A DNA stretch of 64,000 nucleotides from Symsagittifera roscoffensis (lineage: Eukaryota > Xenacoelomorpha > Acoela > Convolutidae). The stretch is from contig NC_087070.1 in assembly GCF_963678635.1 (NCBI RefSeq), forward strand, positions 52,676,750 to 52,740,749. The letters are read 5' to 3'. Made by a program: the position numbers and the translations under genes. Numbering within the stretch: position 1 is the first letter of the stretch; each line of letters opens with the position of its first letter. The notes beneath the pieces were generated by a model. The model was not told where the DNA came from, did not search any database, and saw only the letters and a program-made list of their open reading frames with translations. Shown here in pieces: positions 22,901 to 32,320 of the stretch.

Positions 22901-23616
22901 CTGACAATGGCACGAATTTTGTTGGTGCTCAAAAGGAGCTCCTATCCTGTGTCCAAAATTGGAACAAAGTCGCCCCGGCCGTTTTCGTCCACAAAGGCAT
23001 TAAGTGGAAGTTTAACCCGCCCAGTGCCCCTCATCACGGTGGCGCCTGGGAGCGGCTAGTGAGAAGTGTTAAGCGAGTGTTGTACGACATATTAGGCAAC
23101 AGGAGATTAACTGAGGAAGTTCTAGGAACAACGCTCTGCCTAGTTGAACAATTACTTAACGCAAGACCGATCACTCCGGTCAGTTCCGATCCGCACGACC
23201 TAGAGGCACTCACCCCGAATCACTTCATTCTCGGTCACAGCGCAGCTAGCTTCCCGTCGTTAAGTTTCGAAGATAACTTTGATTATAAAAAGCGTTACGC
23301 CAGAGCACAATCGTACGCTAACGCAGTTTGGTCACGCTGGCTGCGTGAATATGTACCATCTCTCAACAAGAGAGCAAAGTGGCATAATGATTCGGATGTC
23401 ACACTGAAAACCGGCGACTTGGTTTGGGTAGTCGAACCCGACAGCCCACGTGGGCATTACCCACTCGCCCGTATTGCTAAACTACACTACGGCAAAGACG
23501 GATGCGCCCGATCCGCCGATATCAAAACTGTTACGAGCGAGCTGACACGACCGACCGTAAAACTCGCACCTGTTCTTCCGTCTTTAGGGGCGGAGGATGT
23601 TGCAGCGCAAATGTAA
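16942..23616 (+). CDS. BEL/Pao Gag-Pol polyprotein (2224 aa, intact)
   Basis: One frame encodes the structural and enzymatic proteins for reverse transcription in cytoplasmic particles and integration. Gag part: a coiled-coil-rich region about 145-245, proline/serine-rich repeats about 380-470, a DUF1759-like Gag segment about 590-760 (VFDGEPLNWYEWFGQF), and zinc knuckles at 810-822 (C-x2-C-x3-H-x4-C), 843-856 (C-x2-C-x4-H-x4-C) and 862-876. Protease: DTGS at 940. Reverse transcriptase: about 1210-1420, with D1275 and the YMDD box at 1351-1354. RNase H: D1534, E1579, D1609. Integrase: H-H-C-C finger with C1890/C1893, then catalytic D1926, D1988, E2037. A DUF5641-like C-terminus follows (GDLVWVVEPDSPRGHYPLARI). 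The start ATG at 16942 is in good context (GAGCCATGG). The stop lies 19 bp inside the 3' LTR. No env gene. All key residues are present, so the element may be active. Confidence 0.97.
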   Translation: MDENFQKRVQKLFAKRTKLENELYKCHEIIIENIESQSRSSKIDTQIQNCKSLIETAVEINEELIKLASKSVDPDKLIPAQDMWLHTVTSRNDRVLQKAASYKAGLNVEPEETELDNVAESLSTIVTTQPQDSHEADARSKVSRYSSRHHKSGSHKSSRYTVAQSKTSTEKRRDLLVLKKQQEELERQAKVSLKLKAQQNKIKEQQGNLELEELAEVHRKKLAEIELKEFELEEELSAASEKIGNASVTHVDPQRTEQWVENVVTEQEQAEVVASAEQSHPVVESSTLIATDVLQGVGAVVSGGAVVNAGQTTYSEPGGHNRNRIQAQRSSLVQSRLSLHSIENPSSLPQFVASSSNFVTPHLASTPHAEVSQNHNLIPQAGGSIPASMPFGNPTINVAPPSVSTVTNPVSLPASQPFVSPLTVPIPISLPIIQPFVPSTVPIPSLLPVSQPHSGPVSTGYQAPAAPSHQPINVPNNPTSFSSEHYNPYSSLWRPAATAQTMPVPQYCAPPSNVFSVTTPVVPPNTVVPYTSFGTVYYTQPQTHPVVETAHQGYPPTYPAPTTGPSYVPNSDEQPISARELADIILHSRKDRLPELKLEVFDGEPLNWYEWFGQFQATVDSAMLTDDEKLKYLKTHVKDKAKSAIAEYGYSGVLYKDALATLQRKFGQPHVVVGAHLDKLKNFPALKMHNSDHVISFSAVISGLVAVFRSLSFNDDLKSVNLLNQAVSKLPPNLKEAWSMHTVRQHWQRLTLLDFNDWLKNKAEGHERLKSLVKVEQPVKQKVITKVLAGNTKVSSKDEKSREKTRFPPCSLCKGQHALWNCSVFKEKNATQRAKYVAEQKLCFSCLQGNHTFRKCQKARKCPKQDCESTHNVLLHGAEKVFPPKEADRSPSTQTNTNTTSANNAACVKPCEGTAKGILPVALVDVSSGSENSNALALCDTGSTHSWVSAALVERLKLVGTPVNVTTDGFNSAKVSKTQRVHLKVSAKPNESEFSFSFVAFVKHNMYIGPDVINVSELQVKYPQLAPLKTTAYNYKEIEIVIGQDFYHAIRPLEHVFGDELDSPCAVRLPIGWVISGPSPDRSSLNSSSFNCVTDDTSLTDQIKTWYELESYGAFKQVDARSAADKRALSILKTETVHDGERYTVPMLWSDNDVSLPNNYYSSLAQLKSLEKRLDKDPLLREKYTETIREDISKGYVITVNPHDPSSRAEREWYLPHHPVLNPNKPGKVRRVLNGASKFHGTSLNRSLLVGPDLLQNLIFVLLRFRQHKYAVSADIEGMFLQVGVLARDQPSLRFLWREDPTSSVVVHQYTRHIFGARDSPTCANFALQKTASDNQAEYPEAASAVVQKFYMDDYLDSFENTADALSLSKDLVAMLKLGGFNLTKFVSNVPEVTTALNPDNRKSNPSVKDICKSPDQSSHVLGLRWDHVKDTLVVSRGVDRPLDKAITQRTVLSFVSSVFDPIGLVAPYTVKARLLLKDIWRISGQKWDDDLPEEIKQQFLDWHSGLPLLGTLTIPRSYFTEPFDRCELHTFGDSSQDVFCAVSFLRARLAKSQKTELAFVFGKARVAPMKMLSIPKLELQAALLATRLKEEILKALTFKVSNVFMWTDSTTVLQWLNSCNKLPVFVGNRTGEILESTTIDQWNHVLSGDNPADTGTRGISSEALKDSSWVRGPSILRTCDWPFKPNTDVIKKIQLKGPLCDIDTCLETASTFVVDASSEKAPSIRLFKNWDKFSSIVKYKRVLAFMLRVLPSHKHFRTKTLEITDPSELDIAEQKLIYLAQSESFPAEVKILQSDKLITKKSRIAKYSPFIGPAGILRSTGRISRLVDTDFDSKHPIILDGRHRVAHMLIRHMHFQHAHQGLDYMRAVVQLKYIVLKLRWLLGNIENTCITCRKRKAKTVVPIMSDLPIERLGYKQPPFSNTGVDYFGPFQVPIRRSTEKRWGFLFTCLTTRAVHIELVPSLDTSSCVMGVERFIARRGTPKTILSDNGTNFVGAQKELLSCVQNWNKVAPAVFVHKGIKWKFNPPSAPHHGGAWERLVRSVKRVLYDILGNRRLTEEVLGTTLCLVEQLLNARPITPVSSDPHDLEALTPNHFILGHSAASFPSLSFEDNFDYKKRYARAQSYANAVWSRWLREYVPSLNKRAKWHNDSDVTLKTGDLVWVVEPDSPRGHYPLARIAKLHYGKDGCARSADIKTVTSELTRPTVKLAPVLPSLGAEDVAAQM
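23586..23597 (+). promoter_or_regulatory. Polypurine tract of the BEL element
   Basis: AGGGGCGGAGGA immediately precedes the 3' LTR, where plus-strand priming is expected. It overlaps the end of the gag-pol coding sequence. Confidence 0.7.
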
Positions 23617-24082
23617 ATGTGCGAGAGTATAAATGCATATAAAAGTAAATACATACAGGGACAGTAGCCAAGCGTATACATGGTGCGTCCCGGCGGGTTC
23701 GGCGCCGGTTCGAATCCCGACTAGGTCATTTCCTTTCTAGAACTCGAATGTGCACCGAACTTGATGGGATGCTCCGTAACCAGGTTCGGTCCCCCCAAAA
23801 CCCATTTTAACCGTCTTTTCGCTCTAATTTGGTTCAGCCTTGGTTATGGCTGACCTTTAAAAAGAGCAATTTGTCTCAAGGACAAATACTGGCCATTTTT
23901 GCAGCTTGCTTTGAGTTATGCAGTTTATTGTGGCCGATGTTACCGATGATAAAGTTTGTTAAAATTATCGTTATATTTTCAAATTTCCGTTATATTTCCG
24001 GAGTTATTTTGCCGAGAAAATACTCATTAATTAAAGTGTTTAAAAACCGTTTTTTTTATAATCTTGGAGATTGACGCGCACA
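23598..24082 (+). repeat. BEL 3' LTR
   Basis: 485 bp, read as identical to the 5' LTR. It repeats the tRNA-like segment at 23658-23727 and carries the gag-pol stop codon near its start. Confidence 0.95.
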
Positions 24083-24087
24083 CAGTC

Positions 24088-25030
24088 GTTATCTGTTATT
24101 AGAGTTAAAAGTAGAGGTGATCAAGCCCTCTCCCCTCCCGCAATATTTACCCGGCAAGTACGGAAAACGAGCTGCATGAAACGATTTGGGAGCCATTCTA
24201 GGGTTCCTGCGACAAATATCAACCAACTCTTAGACGAACACTAAAGGCACAATGACATCAAAACATACTGCAACGTGACATACACCAGCAACATAACGAC
24301 GGGAGCTAGTCAACAAACAAGCAAATGAAGCGCCGCTATAGCTTTTGAAAAGCCCAACGCTTATGAGTCGTCTACGAAACAAAATCATCGGTAGTTCTAG
24401 TTTCAGTAATTGGAAAAAAAACATGCGATCTATAGCAGTGCAAAAAGTATGTCACTAACTCAGCGCAAAATTAAAGTTCAAGTGACACTTGGAACAAACA
24501 AACGACTTTTGCAGAATTCTTGATTAATTACCAATCCGAAAACAAAGAGACAACCGAAAACTAATCAGTGAAATGTCGTAAGGAACTAATGACAGCCAGC
24601 AGTGGAGATAAAACATCATGAAAAACTGCTTTTTAATCACAAAGTTTACTTTGAATAATTAAAATTAAATTATCTACAGGTTGAACCCGGAAAATTGAAA
24701 AACATCAGCATAGAGAAAGAGATTAAAAGGAGATAAAAAACTATTTCTGCAATGCAAATATGCTGCAGCGCCCAAGCAACGGTTGTTTGACTTCCGAATA
24801 ACAGCAAATTACATCAACAAACTCTACAGACAGTTGATGCAAGTGCAGATTCAGCGCAGGAGTTGAGAGCTAAATCAAATGAGTTGACAGCTATTGGAAT
24901 CAATGCAAGACATGATAGCCCCGCAATGCCATTACAGACATTGAAGCACTGTTACTCTGACGGAAATCGAATGCCATCAATATCCAACCAGCTTATCATA
25001 GCTATTTTGGTCATTATCGCAAGACAACCA
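24088..25030. other. Intron after the BEL element, no gene seen
   Basis: A- and C-rich on the + strand, unlike the T-rich introns to the left. A ~70-codon open frame at 24863-25075 has no recognisable domain. No splice-compatible exon was found. Confidence 0.4.
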
Positions 25031-25950
25031 GCCCGGGTTGACCAAAACTTCTTATCATACAATTTTCATATATGAGAAACTTCTTGTCATACAATTCCAT
25101 AAGTGCAAAAAATTGTATGAAAACTCTATGATAAGCATTTTTCCATATATGAAAATTGTATGATAGGTGTTTTCCCATAAACCAAAAACTTTGATTTTTT
25201 CTTTCTGAATTTAGTTTCTGAAAAAATTTCGGTTGTGTTTGCAACCGAACACAAGTGACAAAGACCTTGGTTACTCAAAACACCAACGGTTGGACGGTCT
25301 TGCATTTACAATGCGACGAAAACGTCCTGAATTTGGCAATTGATATGACAAAAGTAACAAACTTTTATTTTTTGGCAAAATTTTTCAATGATGATTATCT
25401 TAAATTTTTGAATTTTCAAATAATCAGACATTGATCAAGGCATACATGAACACTCCAAAAGAAATAGAAATTTTCAGCGTTTTTGAAAAAAAAATTAAGT
25501 GAAAAGAAAATAAAAGCCAATTTTATCGTATCCAGGACTACGTTATGCACACAAAATATTAAATTTTGCATGCAAAAAAATTTTTTCGAAAAATGTTTGT
25601 TTGCGTACGAAATTCGATTTGCGGTTGAAAAAAAAACAAAAAAATTTTTGAGCCAAATTTTCGAAATTACTTGAAAAATTTTTTGTGTCGCCATCAACAA
25701 AATGCCAGTCATACAATTTCCATATATGGGAATTGTATGATAAGCATTTTTTTCAAAAAAAAAAAACGAAATTCTCAGTTTTTTATCACCAGACTGTTTT
25801 ATTAGAATCAAACAGCCACAGAAATAAGTTTATACCAGTTTTCAACCATTTTTAGAAATTGTATGAAAATTGTATGACATGCATTTTTCCACACACTTGA
25901 TGTATGGAATTGTATGATAAGCATTTTCGGTGTATGGAGGTCAACCCGGG
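25031..25950. mobile_element. TIR element with small-palindrome array
   Basis: Perfect 12-bp inverted ends CCCGGGTTGACC (25031-25042) and GGTCAACCCGGG (25939-25950) bound 920 bp without a convincing ORF. Both flanks inside carry repeated palindromic units built from ATCATACAATT and AATTGTATGAT with CATATATG centres (25050-25170, 25700-25760, 25855-25925). No clear target duplication. The CCCGGGTTGA end is shared with the element at 39115-39495. Confidence 0.7.
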
Positions 25951-26804
25951 AGAACATGTAGAATTGGTATCTCAAAAGCTGAGGCTCTTGAAGTTAGTGG
26001 GGTTTACTTTTAGGTTTTAGACAACTAACAGCCCTTGTGATCAGTTTTGTGAATAGATCCATCCGGTGTCTAAAGTTTTTCGCATTCAAACCAAAAAGCT
26101 AATGGAGTACGCTTAGTTTAACTTTGACTCACACGCTAGAAGAACTCAAGTTGTCTTTCACCCAACAATTTACGGTTGTTGTGTAAGACGCTACAGAAAA
26201 TCAATCCTAAGACGAGAGCGTGATGGAACCAATAGCTTGCCTTAAAGGACATTCAAGGAGCATTTCTGATTTTTTTTTAGAAAACTGGATACGGTCGGTG
26301 ACAAGCTTATGAATGGCGTTTTTTTGGCAACTATGCAGGACAAGGCCTCATCGTATACCGACAGAATGAATTGCCAAAGGCAACGAAGATGACACCAGGC
26401 TGCCATTCTACAAACGATCGATCGATGCTTAATCTAAGGCCAATGGAATCAATCCTACGACAGACAGCGCGTGCGAATGACTTGCCAACATGGTTGTTAT
26501 TGAGACAACGTACTCTGAAGGGTACAGCAACTGAAACTGCATTCACAGTAATCAATATTGCAGCCTTGGTACCACTTGCATATCGTTATCTATAATTATT
26601 ATATTGTTATTAATGTTATTCAAGGTCAAACCATGTGTGACCATTGACCTAAAACAAGAGCCTCAGTCTCTGTTATGTAGCAGCAAAAACCGGTTAGCCG
26701 AAACTCAGGCGCTACTCAGAAAAGATGGTTTCTATTTTTAATTAAACTCTTAGAAACCTACATCGTTTTCAATTTACAACTACGTAGCTCCCCACAGTAT
26801 CAGA
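25951..26804. other. Possible decayed 5' LTR region of the first gypsy copy
   Basis: Sequence before a gypsy-type primer site. An LTR is expected to end just before 26805, but I could not find its partner, so the borders are unknown. A hairpin made of AGGTCAA and TTGACCT lies at about 26622-26650. No gene seen. Confidence 0.35.
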
Positions 26805-26822
26805 TGGCGCAGTCAGCAGGAT
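26805..26822 (+). promoter_or_regulatory. Primer-binding site, gypsy copy G1
   Basis: TGGCGCAGTCAGCAGGAT begins with TGG and fits the 3' end of a serine tRNA type that ends GACTGCGCCA. The same first ten bases occur at 45690 in the second gypsy family. Confidence 0.6.
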
Positions 26823-26949
26823 TTCTGTCCCAAGACATTGAGACAGACATGGGAATTCCTGTTTTCTGGTTTTCATCAAACTCGGACCGGACCCACCATA
26901 GAATTTTAAAATTTGGTTTGATCAATTCCTATTAGCAGTTACTGTCAAA

Positions 26950-27960
26950 GAAAATGTGGATCCAGAACTATTGTTAGAGGAACTAAAAGCAGTTATTGAG
27001 GAACCTCTCCCACGTTGGGAAACGCCAGGAACAAATGAAGATGCGCAGGCAGTTACAGAGAGAGGAGCCCGCGAGAGATTAGCACGGGACAAGGTCATAC
27101 TAGAAAACGAAGAACGCATCGCTCGTGGACCTAAGGTAGGACACAATGTGTTCTACCATGAAGTAGGAAGACGAATAACATCAAGGTTATTTCTAACCCT
27201 TGGCACAGAAGGAAAAAAAAAGAAATTTGTAAAAAAAACCCACAGACGGGAATATCTAAACTTCAGTTTAGAGAAATGGCGAGGTTGGCAAAAATCTCCT
27301 TCGAAAAAACGAAAAGTGTCACCTATGAACGATTAAATTATTTACACGATCACACGAAACGAATGGATCTTTAGAATCATTCCATGCAGCGTTGACTGCA
27401 CAAGCAGCGAAAGCGGAACTGGGAGTATTGGAGGCAGAACTGGTTAGGGACTTATTTATATCCCGGATGAGAAATGCTGTACTTCAAGGCACACTAACGT
27501 TCGAAACATTCACACCGGAAGAAGTACTGAAGCGAGCAAGCAAATTCGAACAGATTAAGCAAACTACGCAAGCATTTCAAAAATCATCAACAACTACGAC
27601 TAATACTGGTCCATTTTCAAACGCACAAATCAAAATAAAACAAGAACCGATCATGGCAGTTGGAAACAAGGGGTACAACCCTAGAGACAAAGTTGAGACC
27701 AGACCAAAAGAAGGACGAACGAAAACAGAAAAATCACACGGTCACGAGGGGACCAGAAGCAATGCACGAGATGCGGCCGATTTTTTGGAGAAAGACAGCT
27801 GAAGAGTTGCCCAGCGATGGGGAAATCCTGTGAAATTTGCAACTAACCAAATCACTTCACTAAAATTTGCCGATCTCAGCAAGTAAACGAGGTTGAAAAA
27901 GAACACTCTAGTTCAGAGGAAGAAGGTAGCCTAATACACAGTTTTGATTCCTGCGAAGAA
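26950..27960 (+). pseudogene. gypsy copy G1: gag remnant with zinc knuckles
   Basis: Two open segments (26956-27336 and 27392-27802) in different frames, followed by a nucleocapsid segment in a third frame, at about 27750-27885. The parts are capsid-like (SRLFLTLGTEG; related to SILFLALGSGG in the copy at 46000) and two zinc knuckles of the same odd layout as at 46540. The second knuckle has a stop where the related copy has Tyr. At least two frameshifts break it. Gag proteins package the RNA; this one cannot be made whole. Confidence 0.75.
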
Positions 27961-27969
27961 TTCGAAATC

Positions 27970-28536
27970 ATGTCGGTTGAAAATGACTTAAAATCAATTG
28001 TAGGCGTGCAGCAATACATAAACAGACGTGTACAGGCGAATAATCAAACAGGAAGGGTTTGGAGTCAACAAAAGTTAGATCAAACAACAAAGAAATTCGA
28101 GAAGATAGAAGTACGTCGGAATCCGCAAACGCATCAAACAAAAGCCTTAAAAGCATTGGTGAAGATTGAAAACCATATTGTGAACATGGCCATAGTCACG
28201 GGGAGTCCCGTGTCATTTTTGAATTGTACAACGACAAAACAAATTTTGGAAAGATCCTCAAATTCAAAATTTATCCCAGCGGAAAAACCTAACTTGACTG
28301 CACAGTTCGTAGATTACAATAAACGTCCGATCCTAATACTAAGGGCGCTGCAAGCGGATTTACGGTCAACTGGATGGGAACTTCGGAAAGCACCGTTATT
28401 AGTGACGGAGCGTCGTACGCGATGTATTCTTGGACTGGATCTTCAAGGAAGAATGGGGATACATACAACTCAGAAATCGGCACTATCAAAGAGATCCAGG
28501 TTTGACGTGCTACTGTGCGAGCAATCAGAAGGTTGA
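27970..28536 (+). pseudogene. gypsy copy G1: aspartic protease remnant
   Basis: The segment IVTGSPVSFLN is the retropepsin active-site loop with Val in place of the catalytic Asp. The second half ILGLDLQGRMGI fits the ILGxDxLxxxGI C-terminal block of gypsy proteases. The substitution would abolish activity. The open frame continues from the preceding Gag remnant. Confidence 0.7.
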
Positions 28537-28574
28537 AAACAAAAATTTTATGACCAATTCAAAAGTATTTTTAT

Positions 28575-28700
28575 GCAGGCACAGCCGAACAATGCAACTT
28601 TAATATTGTAAGTGGACAGGCCACGGGAACATATAGGTTTCTAACAGGTTTCCACGGGATTTCAAAAAGCGATGGACAGAACACTAAACTATGCAAAAAC
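28575..28700 (+). pseudogene. gypsy copy G1: short reverse-transcriptase remnant
   Basis: Only the segment with GQATGTYRFLTGFHGI is left. It matches the RT palm block GGKTTGTYRFLFGFYGL of the copy at 47423. The catalytic YxDD block and most of the palm and fingers are deleted. Confidence 0.6.
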
Positions 28701-28849
28701 TGCGACCACTATTGATGGAAGAAAACGAAAAAAAAGAAGATGAAAAACGTTCAAATACCAGTGAAAAAATTTGAACAGGACAGTCAACATTCACAAGCTT
28801 TTGAGGATATTAAAAACGCAGTTGCAAACCTTGCTTAAATCAACTATTA

Positions 28850-29260
28850 GAACCCCAACAGAGAAACTCGGGTAAAATGTGACGCAAGCCATAATGGTCT
28901 CAGTGCAACCCTCGAACAGAAAACAGAACAAAATGAATGGGTACCGATATCATTCGCCTCGCGTTACCTATATACCCAAGAAAAAAATTCTCCACAAATG
29001 AGTTAGAACTGCTTGCTGTAGTATGGTCGGTAGATCTAGTGAAACATTATCTACTAGGTAAAGAATTTATTATAGCAACATACCATAAAGCTCTAACATC
29101 CGCGTTTGGGGAAAAAAATCGAACAAAACTTATCAATCTAGGCTCACTAGGTGGGTACACAGATTACTACGATATCGCTTAAAGTTATTTCACATACCGG
29201 GAAAGGACATGGGTATCGTTGATTATCTTTCAAGGGAACTAAATGGCGAACCATGGCCAG
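28850..29260 (+). pseudogene. gypsy copy G1: RNase H remnant
   Basis: Open piece at 28937-29182 with STNELELLAVVWSVDLVKHY and a TYHKALTSAF block where active copies read TDHKALTSAL. Preceding pieces are out of frame. It cannot encode a complete RNase H. Confidence 0.7.
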
Positions 29261-29473
29261 AATCGTTTGAACAGTCGGCTAAACAATAAACACCGCAACC
29301 TCAATGTAAATATTCTAGAACATTCTTGAAAAAAAAACAATATTAGCCGCGGTAAAGACGACTCATCGCGGGGTTGCTATAGCAACCAATTTGTTCAAAA
29401 CCGAACAAAGCTCGATCGGAACGAAAACGGTCAAAACTCACGTCTCCCAAAAGCCAAACAAAACATTCTAAAC

Positions 29474-30650
29474 ATGATTTCTCGTAGTAAACAGTCAGCT
29501 AAATTTTCAGATATAGAAAATTGCAAAAATTATTCAAAAAGTCAATCAGAGAAAAAGTCGGAAATGGAAAGAAATCAGTCGGGGAAAGGAAAAGCGAGAA
29601 AGGCGGTGAAGATTGCAAATAGAAGACAAGACAAAGAAAGGGAAGAAATGACAGAGCAGGTGACGGAGACAACATTTTCACGAACACGAATGGTGAAGAG
29701 AGGATTGTGCAGTAGACAGGACTCTGACAGCTCGGCTCGGATATACCACATATCGAGTGGCGAGCGATGGATAGGTACGTAAAATCTAACAAAGATACAG
29801 GAGCATCATCCGCTAGCCCACCAGTGCAGAAGCTAGTTTCATTCTGGGACCTCATGGGAGCAGAAAGAAAGGACAACCCGGAAAACATGTTGAAACTGAA
29901 AGCTCAGTTAGTAATGCAAAGCAGGACACTACAAGAACAGGAAGCAAACGATGGTTCCGAAAGCAAAAGGTCACAGATAGTTGAAGTGGACCTGACCGCG
30001 GAAAGCCCATCAGAAAGCCCAGAAGTCAGCGTGATCGGGGGGAAACGGATCAACCATAAATCTAGATATGATAAATTCCGTCGAGCAGAGCAAATCGAGG
30101 ACGCGAGTTTAAGTAACCTAACAAAGTTATTCGATAGAAATCTGCTGGCGGAGTTAATTACGGAAGATACTTGGATGGACAGACTCCGCCGAGAGATAGA
30201 GAGAAACGACCTTCATAGCTTCGAACTCATGAGACCGTACACGAATCCACTCTGGCACCAATTTTCGGTGGTGGATGACTGCATACTAGTGGACAACAGG
30301 CTGGTGGTCCCAGGGCAGTTGCGACAAGCAGTCTTGAAGCGGATTCATCGTGATCACCCAGGTGAAGAAGCAATGCTAGATGTTTCGAGGTACCTGTGGT
30401 GGCCTCACATGCACAAGGACATTGTCAACCTAGCAGAGGAATGCAGGGGCTGCACTCGCTACGGTAAGAACGCTAAGTACATCATACCCAAAAACGCTAG
30501 TAAACCTCTTTCGCTGCTAACGCAGCTAGGTCATGAAATACAACTGGACTACGCGGGCACTCTAGAAGATAAGAAAGGAAAAAAATATACTGGCTGGTCG
30601 CAATAGATAGATATTCTAAACAGATAAAAAGCGCGAAGAATACGTTTTTT
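29474..30650 (+). pseudogene. gypsy copy G1: linker and integrase N-terminal half
   Basis: A basic, charged linker (29474-29782), then an open frame at 29767-30606 with the integrase zinc finger (HRDHPGEEAM, WWPHMHKDI and C-x2-C in EECRGCTRYG) and the first catalytic Asp in QLDYAGTL. The core ends by frameshift near 30595, and homology jumps to RT at about 30655. The remaining catalytic Asp and Glu are missing from this copy. Confidence 0.8.
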
Positions 30651-30654
30651 ATTT

Positions 30655-30990
30655 GATATACCCATAGCATCAAAAGCAAGTGAAACCGAGCATAAAGAGT
30701 TTGTGACGAACGTGTTGGAAATTTTGGATAGAAAAAATCTATCCCTAGAAATCTCGAAATCAGTTTTTTTTGTCATGAATGAGGTGGATTGGCTAGGACA
30801 TAAGTTGTCAAAAAGCGGCATAACACCTAAAATTACAAAAACAGAGGCAATATTGAAAACTGAACCACCCGAAGTCACTAAAACAACTTAGATCATTCTT
30901 GGGTAGCATAAACCATTTGTCTCAGTTCTTTCAAAATGCATCAATTTTGACGGAAAAAACGTCGCAGTTTTGCCCACTGCTCCGAATGGA
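30655..30990 (+). pseudogene. gypsy copy G2: reverse-transcriptase C-terminal part
   Basis: Starts within the block that follows the catalytic YxDD (DIPIAS) and continues with NLSLEISKSVFF, WLGHKLSKSGITP and RSFLGSINHLSQFF, the RT thumb and connection of Ty3/gypsy. One frameshift lies near 30890. It directly follows the truncated integrase of G1. Confidence 0.75.
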
Positions 30991-31129
30991 GAATGAAAAA
31001 GTAAAAACTGAGAAAAAAAAAAATAAAATATCGGTGATACAATTGGAAATGTGAAAAGAACACTCTGCGATGTTCGAGGAGATAAAAAATTCAGTTGCGA
31101 ATTAACCAAATTAAATTTATTTTTTTAAG

Positions 31130-31520
31130 ATACCTCTAAAACACACGGGTCAATTGTGACGCAAGCCATAGCGCGTTAGGAGCGTCTCTTGAGAAAAGAT
31201 TGCGAGAGAGGGATTGGATTCCTATCTCATTTTTTTCTCGTTATTTGAACATACAAGAAAAAAACTCGACAAATGCATTGCAACTGCTTGTAGATGTGTG
31301 GTCGGTGGATCGGTTTAAACATTATTTGTTAGACAAAGAGTTCGTAATTATATTTAATCTTGAAGCCTTAACATCGTCTTTAGAGGGAAATCGCTCAGAC
31401 AAAATCTATCAATCGCGGCTAACTCCCTGGGTAGATATGTTAATACCATACCAATTTGAAATAGTACCCACACCAAACAAGGACATGTATTTTGTCGTTT
31501 AATTGTCGAGATGTGGCCGG
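31130..31520 (+). pseudogene. gypsy copy G2: RNase H remnant
   Basis: Contains the VNCDASHSALGASLEK opening with the catalytic Asp, then an open piece 31200-31502 with ISFFSRYLNIQEKNSTN and the FNLEALTSSLEG block, where Asp and His of the usual TDHKAL are lost. Confidence 0.7.
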
Positions 31521-31559
31521 AGTCTGTGCTAGATATAAATTCGTAAAAAGAGGTCTTGA

Positions 31560-32320
31560 TTGCTTAACAGTCGACTAAGCGATACAGCAACGCTCGGCCG
31601 GAAGGAAGAACTTCTTGAGTATTCAGAGCTTGAAATTGCAACAGGTGAACGTTTTAAGAAATCTCACGGTTGCTATAGCAACCAAAACGGTCCAAAACGA
31701 GCAAAACTTGACCGGAACGAAACTGTTTTTAACTCACGAAATTGCAACATTACAGTTTATGTATATTCTGTAGTTCAATTCAGTCGGTTAACTCAATAAG
31801 ACAAAAAATTACTCAAAAAGACGAAGAAATGGATAGCGAAAAAGCAAGAAAAAAAACTGCCAGGATTGAGAAGAAGAAAAAGTCAGAAGAAAGAGGAAGT
31901 GTTGCAGAGGAAGAGGTGACCGAAACAACAGATCAAGGAACACGAAAAATCAAGAGGCGCAGTGAGCAGATCAGAATCTGAGAGTTCAGATGAAGAACCT
32001 GCACGAGCAGTAACATGGAAGTAAGATACCACAGGACAAACGAACTTGTTGTCAGCCCGGGACCTAGTTAGCAGAGATGCAGATGCCACCCTGGGAATCT
32101 GCTAAAGCTGCAAGCGACTACAGAAGTTGTACAGCAAAGCCCAAACAACAGAGGAGAGAGTATCGATACAGAGAAAAAACCATTGTCCAAATAGACTTGA
32201 ATGCAGAGGACAACGAGTGCAGCCCAGAGTTCAGTGTGTGGCAACAAAGTAGACGAGTGAGCCACAGTTCCAGGAGGAAGGATTTCAAGAAAACAGAGTA
32301 GCTCGGAGCTGTCGGACTCT
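31560..32320 (+). pseudogene. gypsy copy G2: charged linker remnant
   Basis: Short lysine- and glutamate-rich frames (31560-31799, 31742-31981, 32077-32301) equivalent in place and character to the 29474-29782 linker of G1. Repeated stops and frameshifts. Confidence 0.5.

Larger units (their letters stand above)
14857..24082 (+). mobile_element. Complete BEL/Pao LTR retrotransposon (9226 bp)
   Basis: Bounded by 485-bp direct LTRs that start TGTTGC and end GCACA, and flanked by a CAGTC target duplication (14852-14856 and 24083-24087). It contains a primer-binding site, a 1.6-kb structured leader, one uninterrupted gag-pol frame of 2224 codons and a purine tract before the 3' LTR. The LTRs read as identical over their full length, which implies a recent insertion. 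It lies in the intron between exons 14512 and 38547, in the same orientation as the host gene. The order protease, reverse transcriptase, RNase H, integrase and the Pao-type RT block assign it to BEL/Pao. Confidence 0.97.

Noticed and set aside
17360-23681. Numerous 60-145 codon frames on both strands across the BEL gag-pol
   Set aside because: They are shadows of the 2224-codon frame with no independent support.
24863-25075. 70-codon open frame as a gene or exon
   Set aside because: No domain, no convincing splice sites in phase with the host gene, and its end runs into a TIR element.
25031-25950. piggyBac element
   Set aside because: The ends start CCC and finish GGG, but TTAA target sites are absent on both sides.
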